From Isoetes taiwanensis (lineage: Eukaryota; Streptophyta; Lycopodiopsida; Isoetales; Isoetaceae): a DNA stretch of 64,000 nt. This document shows, in pieces, positions 57,406 to 64,000 of this stretch (positions are counted from its first letter, which is position 1; the number at the start of each line of letters is the position of its first letter). Both the position numbers and the translations under genes were made by a program. The DNA lies in contig JAJEKV010000057.1 in assembly GCA_021234155.1 (NCBI GenBank), positions 8,460,108 through 8,524,107 of the forward strand. Reading direction: 5' to 3'. The notes beneath the pieces are model-generated. The model was not told the origin of the DNA, made no database searches, and was given only the letters and a program-made list of their open reading frames with translations.

Positions 57406-57921
57406 ATGACGGAAGAACGAAAAAGAAGGCGTGCATTCGAGAGAAATAACTATAGGGAGAAGCGTGCTAGAGAGACATCACAGGACCGTGAAGCTCGATT
57501 GGTAAGACGAAGAGAATATTACAAGAAAAGAAAGCTACAACAAACCGCCATAGAAACAGAAGACCAACATCGACAAAGATTGGCCCAACACTCCCAATAT
57601 GAGCGCCAAAGAAGAGCCCAACAAGCCGCCATAGAAACGTAAGAAGAGCAACAACAAAGGTTGGGTGAACTTGCACAATATCAACGCCGATGGGCGAGCT
57701 CAACCACCCACATACGAATAGCAAGGACACTTGAAGTCGGACAAGTAGAACGACACCATTGCGGTTCATTCAATAGGGAGTGCATACACTGTGGAGCAGT
57801 TGCATTCAAGGACGATGGTACAAACTGCTGCCATGATGGACAAATCAAGTTGGAACCCCCTACAACCAATCCCCCATCTCATTCAGAGCCTATTGAGCCA
57901 TCAACATCCAAAAAGCAGTAA
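57406..57921 (+). pseudogene. RepHel N-terminal region with Cys-rich motif
   Basis: ATG at 57406 follows the repeat block and starts MTEERKRRRAFERNNYREKR, a basic, probably coiled region rich in RR, EQ and Q. A stop at 57640 interrupts the frame, which then continues from 57643 (EEQQQRLGELAQYQRRW). A Cys-rich zinc-binding-like segment follows (CIHCGAVAFKDD, CCHDG). This layout is typical of the N-terminus of plant Helitron transposases. The following part is in another frame. Confidence 0.75.
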
Positions 57922-60362
57922 CTTCCACCAACACATCAGGGCCTACAATAGTGCTCTTGCCTTTGCTTCCTTTGGCGCCAACATCGAGCAGTTTCAAGGC
58001 CACGGACCATATTGTTTCAAGATCCAAGGACAAACCTACCATAGAGTAGGTCCAAATTTTATGCCAATGGTTCAAGTAGCACCAACATATTCTCAGCTCT
58101 ATATTCTAGATGCCGACTTTGCACATGAAACACGAGCTCAAAACCCACGAATGAAAATTGTGACAGCCAACTTCGAAAGAACCGGATGCCGAAGCTACGT
58201 AAAATCAGCTCCCTATGCAAAGAAAGCCCTCATGATGATGCATGATGTAGAGAAGCATGCACAACAGTCCGGGCCGAAGGGGTGAGGGACATCGGGATGT
58301 ACTTTAACACCGCCAAAACCTGGACCTTAGGAGGTACAACGCAAGATGCTCAAACGGAAGCAGTTGATATTTGTCAACGCAGACGGAGAGCCACCATTCG
58401 ATAGGGACATCTCAGATACACCAAAAGGGTGGCGCCTTGAAAAAATCCCAATCACAAACCCAAATCTTGATCCCTTGGTTTATCCCATTCTCTTCCCTTT
58501 GGTGACCAAGGCTGGAGGATAGGAATCAAGAAAGCGTAAACATCTTCCACATCAACGCCTTCAAGGAAACATGAAAATGTGAGCATGCTTCAATTCTACA
58601 ATTACCGGCGGGCAATAAGGAGATCAGCTTGCAACCCATCGCTTTGTGCAGTAAGCTAACACAACAATTCATTGTTGATGTCTACCGAGAGTGGAGGCAA
58701 ATGAACTAAATTGGATCAAGCAAAACCAAAGGAAGTTGCGGGTCGAAGTTGTACCAAGGCCTTATTGACTACATAGACCACGAGGCAGGAGCAAAGAGGC
58801 TTAAGATCCGCAAGTCGGGTTATCCCGCCCTCCTCACACATTGGCAGCCCGAGAGCAATGGAACAAAACTACCAGATTCGATGGCCTTGATCCAAGATTT
58901 GGAAAAGCCGACCTCTTTGTAACATTTACATCCAACCCAAATTGGATAGAGATTAGACACAACCTACTTCGACAAACAACCGCATGATAGGCCAGATTTG
59001 GTTGTACGCGCCAGATTCCACACAAAGCTCAAAGAGTTCTTTCATGACCTCTTCGAAAAATGATATCTTGGGCAAGGTGAAAGCGCATTACACTTACACG
59101 ATAGAGTTCCAAAACGCGAGGCTTGCCGCGACCGCCACCTTCTCATGATTCTCGAAAGCAAGAAGACAAGATCCGGGATAGCGATGCCATTGACAAAGAT
59201 CACACGAGTGCCGAGATGCCGTGCCCGTGAAAACCCCAACCCGCGAGATCGTCATCAAGCATATGGTCCATGGCCCATGCGCGGCCCTCAACCCAAACGC
59301 GACCTTGCATGCAAGCCAAGGAAGGCAGCCCAATGAAGGAATGCACAAAGGGATATCCAAAGACATTTAATGACAATACCAAAGTCGCGTAAAATGGCTA
59401 CCCCAGAGTACGAAGGCGGGATACAAAGCCATCTCATGAGGGGCAACACTTTTTATTGACAAATGATGGATAGTTCCCCATAATAGATGGTCGCTTTGAA
59501 AAGCACGAGGCACATATCAATGTAGAGCGTTGTTTCAGCCGTGGCTCTGAGCGTGAAAGTATATCTACAAGTACATCCACAAAGGGCATGATCGAAAGCA
59601 TCCATCAAGGTCACCGAGGAACCGACGGGGGAATCAACATCCACATTCAATTGGGACGAGGTGGAGCAAAGCACCTTGATACGCAGATACGCCTCCGCTG
59701 GGCCATGTGGAGGTTATATGGGTTCAAGATGCATGGCAATTCCCACACAAGATTAATGACTACCCGCTCATCCGCCAAACAACCAAGCCGTGGTATTATC
59801 GGAAGGCCAAGAAAGACAAGCCATTGAGCGGGTAGATGCAAAAGCAAACAATGCCGACCGCATGGTTTGAGCTCAACAAGAACGACCCACCGCACATGAA
59901 TACACTTATCCGAAATACCCCAAAGACTACACATTTACAAGCCGACGCCCCGAAAAAGAGGAAGGGGAAAGTTCAAAGCTCATCACACGGATGTACAATG
60001 TGAGCCCTAAGGATGGTGACCGTTATTACCTTCGTCTCGTTGTTACATATCAAGGGCGCCGACCAGCCTTCAAGATAGCGCGACCGGCCAATGGAAAACT
60101 ATGTTCAACTTTCAAGGAAGCCGCCAAAGAGCTCTGGGCATCGGAAGACGATGCCGAAAGTGGGAGAAGACACTCGAAGATGCGAAGCAACTTTCGGATG
60201 CCAATGCATTTTACGCCAAACATTCGCGATTCATTTGCCCGCATAATGACCCACAAGATCCACGCGCTATGGGAGCTCTTCAAGGACAAAATCGACAGAA
60301 GATTACCGACGCAAATGCCACAAGAGCAAGCTTACAACAATGCACTAAAAGACATTGACTAA
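57908..60362 (+). pseudogene. RepHel pre-Rep and Rep (HUH nuclease) region, frameshifted
   Basis: Family segments appear in order. They are YNSALAFASFGANIEQF and GHGPYCFKIQGQTYHRVGP (57908-58285), ITNPNLDPLVYPILFPL (about 58440-58520), GYPALLTHW and DSMALIQDLEKP with TFTSNPNWIEI (58800-58950), RPDLVVRARFHTKLKEFFHD (about 58985-59060), the HUH site (59115-59150), KHMVHGPCAALNPNA (about 59255), KGHDRKHP (about 59585), and RMYNVSPKDGDRYYLRLVV with HKIHALWELFKDK (59988-60290). At the HUH site the expected GLPHxHLL is read as GLPRPPP owing to indels. The Rep domain nicks and joins DNA in rolling-circle transposition. At least six frame changes. Confidence 0.82.
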
Positions 60363-61913
60363 ATTTTCCAGACGAGCGCGTACGCGCATGTCGCACAGCC
60401 TTTGGACTACCGTAACCACGCCTAGACATCCTAGGCAACTTCCAAAATGAACGCATCTTCGATGGCGTAAAAGGAGTTGAAAGAGGGACAGAAAACTACC
60501 GGCAAGCTCCAACAGGGAACGTAAGCACATAGCCGACATTATCCTCGATGCAATCAGCCAACATCAAGCCCCATGTATCATCGTGTGGACGCCCGAGGCA
60601 CGGGCAAGACTTTCCTCTTCAACACCTCGACAAAGATACTAAGAGGATGTGGTGTTGGTGTTGTATCGCTGGCTTGGATGTGCATTGCCGGCCTCCTCTT
60701 GAAGGGAGCACAAACAAAATTCATTCGACATTCTGTTACCACTCAACCCTCGTTACACAAGAGGTAAACCTCCAGACCGCGGCAACAAGCCAACAAGCGT
60801 AAGTACTTAGAAAGGCAAGCATCATGGTATGGGACGAAATGGGAATGACGCGACACGCGATGCACTCACCGCCGCCGATGTGCTTTTACGCCGAGATCCG
60901 CCAGATGACAGCCGCTTGGGGGAATGATAATGCTCACCGGGCTGCTGACTTTCGCAGCAGCTGCCCTGCGGGTCAAACGCAACAAGGGGGCGGAAGTCAT
61001 CTCGGTGTGTCAAAGCGGAACCCCCGTGGACTAACTTCAAGACCCACAAGCCGACACAAAAATATGCGGGTGGGAAAAAGACAAACAAATCTTCTCAAAT
61101 TGGCTGCTACGCCCCTAAGAACGGGAACAGATGCATAATGAGCCGTGGCTCGACCGCTGACTTGGTTGAGATAATTCAAGAATGTGTTGTGGAAGACGAC
61201 TTAATTGACAAAGATCTTCGCAAGGAAATAACAGAGGCAAATGTGCACATGTTGTATGACAAAGCCATCCCGCACCAAAGAATGAAGACACGCTGAAGAT
61301 CAATGATAAGGTCCTCTCAAGGTTGAATGGACAACTCCATATATATATGAGCCGTGAGACACCATCATTGCAGAAGGCTTAAGATGCTACAAGGGACTTC
61401 CCAATCGAAGTTCATCAACCACCTAACCCCTTCTCGGCATGCCACCGCATAAGCCGCACATCAAGGCCGAGCCATCATCATCCTACTCGAAACATGAACC
61501 CGGCCGGCCTCAGAATGGCACCAAGGCCATCAAAGCGCACCCAAGAATCATAGATGCGAGATAATCACAGTGCACCTACAAAGGAACACGGGTCCTCATA
61601 CCAAGGATAACCCTAGAGCCATCGGGAAGGTGACCTCCTCCCCTTCAAGTTTAAGACAGTTCCCGGCGACTCGTGATTCTCGATGACAATCAACAAGTCG
61701 CAAGGGCCCATGACCTCCGCTGGCATCTACCTACCAACGCCGGCCAGACATGGCCAGCTCTACGTCAAGATTCTCAAGGTGCACTACACACAACCGGAGT
61801 GAAGGTATACATTCAAGACACCTCAAGACAAGGAAGGTCGCTAAAAAGACAATAGGAGGTTCACACCTAATGTAGTCTACAAAGAGATTCTACGAGATGA
61901 AATAGGCGCTTAA
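60363..61913 (+). pseudogene. RepHel Pif1-type helicase region, frameshifted
   Basis: Helicase motifs are visible in order. The Walker A ARGTGKTFLF is at 60591-60620 and the Walker B MVWDEMGM at 60824-60847. The GGDFRQ-type motif, in a shifted frame, is at about 60940-60965. NDKVLSRLNG lies near 61300, PPHKPHIKA near 61445, and the C-terminal HGQLYVK motif near 61749. The gene closes VVYKEILRDEIGA at 61911. This 5'-3' SF1 helicase would unwind DNA behind the Rep nick. Several stops and frame changes break it. Confidence 0.82.
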
Positions 61914-62046
61914 TTTCTAGAGATCTCTCAGTTTCTATTACGCTGTACACTATTACTATGTTTTTTGAAGAATTTTTCCCCAATAATAAAAGAACACCGC
62001 ACACTTTTCTCATTGCGGCCAAAATATTTACAAACTTCCAACATAA

Positions 62047-62074
62047 GCCCAGCAACGCTGGGCACCGTTACTAG
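62047..62074 (+). other. Helitron B 3' terminal hairpin and CTAG
   Basis: GCCCAGC (62047-62053) pairs with GCTGGGC (62057-62063) around AAC, followed by ACCGTTA and CTAG. Confidence 0.9.
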
Positions 62075-62150
62075 TAGAATATGATTTTTTCGTCCACGAA
62101 GAACAATCCCACAAAATTCATACATCTGCTAAATCTATCCCTATGGCGTA
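62075..62150. repeat. tRNA-satellite array fragment between two Helitrons
   Basis: TAGAATATGATTTTTTCGTCC is not array sequence. From about 62099 it matches AAGAACAATCCCACAAAATT through to CCCTATGGCGTA, the unit cut at 55152. About 30-45 bp of unassigned filler flank Helitron B. Confidence 0.8.
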
Positions 62151-62285
62151 TCTTATATTATAAAATTATAGCGTGTGTCTTCAATGGAGCCCTAAATCGG
62201 ACGGTCGAGGATTTGATTGACCAATGGTGGAGATGATGTGTGCATGTCTTCAACTAAAATTTCATCTTGACTATGACTTCAATAT

Positions 62286-62815
62286 GAAAGGGGAAAGGAA
62301 AAAGGAAAAGGAAAAGGAAAAGGAAAAGGGAAAGGGAAAAGGAAAAACGATGAAAGGGAAAAGGGAAAGGGAAAGGGAAAAGGAAAAGGAGAAGGGAAAA
62401 GGAAAAACGATGAAAGGGAAAGGGAAAAGGAAAAGGAGAAGGGAAAAGGAAAAACGATGAAAGGGAAAAGGGAAAAGGAAAAGGGGAAGGGAAAAGGAAA
62501 AAACAATGAAAGGGAAAAGGGAAAAGGAAAAAGGGAAGGGAAAAGGAAAAACGATGAAAGGGAAAAAAGGGAAAAGGGAAAAGGAAAAAGGGAAGGAAAA
62601 GGAAAACGATGAAAGGGAAAAAAAAAGGGAAAAGGGAAAAGGGAAAAGGGAAAACGGAAAAGGGAAAAGGAAAAGGAAAAGGGGAAGGGAAAAGGAAAAA
62701 CGATGAAAGGGAAAAGGGAAAAGGGAAAAGGAAAAGGGGAAGGAAAAAGGAAAAACGATGAAAGGGAAAAGGGAAAAGGGAAAAGGGAAAAGGGAAAAGG
62801 GAAAAGGAATAAAAG
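62286..62815 (+). repeat. Purine minisatellite punctuated by CGATGAAAGG
   Basis: GGGAAAAGGAAAA-type repeats are interrupted by (A)CGATGAAAGG at 62348, 62408, 62455, 62504 (as CAATGA), 62552, 62607, 62701 and 62756. Spacing is about 47-60 bp, with one double gap of 94. The same punctuation occurs in the first third of the other three polypurine elements. Confidence 0.85.
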
Positions 62816-63966
62816 AAAGGTAAGAGGAAAAAGGAAAGAGAAGGAGAAAAGGAAAAAGGGAAGGATAAAAGGAAATAGAAAAAGGAATAGAATAGGCGAG
62901 GGGGAAAGGGAAAGGAAAAAGGGCACTGCGAGAAGGGTAAGAAGTAAGGGTGAGAAAAGGAGAAAAAGGTAAGGGAAAATAAGAAAAGGTTGCAAAGTCC
63001 ATGGGAAAAAGAAAAGTAAAAAGGAAAAGAGAGGGGGAAAAAGGGAAAAGAGAACTTGGGAAAAGGGAACGAGAAAAAGAGAAAAAATGAAAGGGCGTGA
63101 AAAAAAGGGAAGAGAGAAAGGGTGAAGAAAGAGAAAAGGGAAGCAAAAAGAGCATCGAGAAAAAGGAAGAGGGAAATGAGGAAAAGGGTGGGGGGAAAGT
63201 AGAATAGACAAAGGGTAGGGAGCAAGGAATAGGAAAAGAGGAAGGAGAAAAGGGCACGAGAAAAAAAGGAAGAGGGAAAGGGTGAGGAAATAGAAAAAAG
63301 GAAGGGAAAAAGAGTATGGAAAAGGGAAAAGAAAAAAGAAACAAGAAAGGGGAAAGTGGAAAGGGGAAAGGGGGAAGAGGATGGGGAAAGAAGGAAAAAG
63401 GGTACATAAAAAAGTTTGAGAAAAGGGAATGGAAAGAGGCATATGAAAAGGGAAAGGGAACGAGAAAGGGAAAATGTAAAGGAAGGGGAAAGAGAAAGGA
63501 AAGGGAAAAAGGGAACAACGCAGCAAAAAAGGGTGGGGAAAGTATGAAAAGGTAATGGAAAGTTGAAAGGAAAAGGGAAGTTTTAAAAAGGAGAAGGGAA
63601 AGCAAAAAGAGCATGAGGAAAAGAGGAGAGAGAAATGGGAAAAGAGATGGGGAAAAGGGCACGTGATCAAGAGGAAGAGGGGGGGGAAAGGAAGAAAAGG
63701 GCACATGAAAAGGTAAGCAAAAGAGAACGAAAAAAAATGTATGAGAAACGGGAAAGAGAAAAGAAAAAGGAAAAGGAAGAGGAAGGGAAAAAGAGTAGTG
63801 GAAAAATAGGAAGAGCGGGGAAAGATAAAAAGGAAGAGAAAAAGCTGATAAGAAAAAGAGAAAGAAAGAAGGGGAAGGGGAAAGGGAAGGCAAAGGGAGG
63901 GAGAAGGGGGTTAGAAAAAAAAGGAGGAGAATAAAAAAAGAAAGAAATTAAAGGTTCCTAATTTAT

Positions 63967-63994
63967 GCCCAGCAAGGCTGGGTACCATTACTAG
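63967..63994 (+). other. Polypurine Helitron 3' hairpin and CTAG
   Basis: GCCCAGC (63967-63973) pairs with GCTGGGT (63977-63983, one G-U), then ACCATTA and CTAG. Confidence 0.9.
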
Positions 63995-64000
63995 TTCTAT

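Larger units (their letters stand above)
55163..62074 (+). mobile_element. Helitron B, complete 6.9-kb autonomous-type element
   Basis: The element starts TCTTATATTATAAATTTATA after A at 55162. It ends in the hairpin GCCCAGC-AAC-GCTGGGC, ACCGTTA and CTAG at 62071-62074, followed by T. It carries, in order, captured exons (55839-56910), an AAGGCAAAACACC repeat block (57165-57345) and a RepHel gene (57406-61913), all on the plus strand. The ends match the polypurine elements, so B is the natural source family for their transposition. The RepHel is broken by frameshifts in the sequence as given. Confidence 0.92.
62151..63994 (+). mobile_element. Polypurine non-autonomous Helitron, copy 4 (complete)
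   Basis: Starts TCTTATATTATAAAATTATA after A at 62150. Ends with GCCCAGC-AAG-GCTGGGT, ACCATTA and CTAG at 63991-63994, then T. The flanks join as CTATGGCGTA|TTCTAT, identical to uninterrupted array units such as 43490. Length 1844 bp. It consists of a subterminal module (CGGACGGTCGAGGATTTGAT, GGTGGAGATGATGTG), an ATGACTTCAATATGAAAGG border and about 1.67 kb of almost pure G/A with no gene. The 540-codon minus frame is compositional. Confidence 0.93.

Noticed and set aside
62348-62766. Regularly spaced CGATGAAAGG resembling a CRISPR-like array
   Set aside because: The spacers are themselves G/A repeats, not unique, the repeat is too short, and the setting is a eukaryotic transposon.
62271-63893. 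540- and 475-codon overlapping minus-strand open frames
   Set aside because: Overlapping frames of similar length with F/P/S/L-only translation; not conserved as protein between the four copies.

Overview
The window looks like plant nuclear heterochromatin. I find no intact host protein gene. It is a tandem array of an AT-rich repeat of about 0.97-0.99 kb, and every unit carries a tRNA-Arg(CCG)-like gene on the minus strand. The array has been opened repeatedly by Helitrons, L1-type LINEs, a MITE and one large terminal-inverted-repeat element. The plant assignment rests on three things: Helitrons that carry exons with GT/AG splice sites, LINE reverse transcriptase of plant L1 type ending in a zf-RVT-like domain, and a CAA/TATA-like upstream context at the tRNA copies. 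I cannot name a species.

Layout. 1-7744: a minus-strand autonomous-type Helitron (A) that runs off the left edge, with a polypurine Helitron nested near its 5' end (6210-7731). 7745-8124: array. 8125-10689: an insertion with a Helitron-like 5' end. 10690-23593: array interrupted by a LINE (11709-12820), polypurine Helitrons (14154-16024 minus, 19391-21252 plus) and a short LINE-like insert (22138-22688). 23594-34960: an 11.4-kb element with 29-bp inverted ends and unidentified contents. 34961-36565: array. 36566-41630: a 5.07-kb Helitron of a different family carrying exon-like segments. 41631-44007: array, with a 248-bp MITE inserted inside one tRNA copy. 44008-46488: a minus-strand Helitron remnant, partly included in a 1.61-kb tandem duplication. 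48641-54116: a LINE split by a 2.5-kb Helitron (51316-53823). 54117-55162: array. 55163-62074: a complete 6.9-kb plus-strand Helitron (B) with a broken RepHel gene. 62151-63994: a fourth polypurine Helitron.

How the parts fit. Helitrons A and B encode the Rep/helicase of one family, both as frameshifted relics. The four polypurine elements and the element at 51316 share the family's 5' end (TCTTATATTATAA or TCCTATATTATAA) and, where preserved, its 3' signature of a short GC hairpin followed by CTAG. They are therefore likely non-autonomous partners. Several insertions can be checked inside the window, because other copies of the array give the empty site. The Helitrons sit exactly between A and T, and the LINEs and MITE carry target duplications.

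Caution. Units at 7.7-24 kb and 35-36.5 kb, and parts of the RepHel genes, differ from clean units by many small indels, clustered at CG-containing positions. Some of the 'decay' may be assembly or read error at modified bases.
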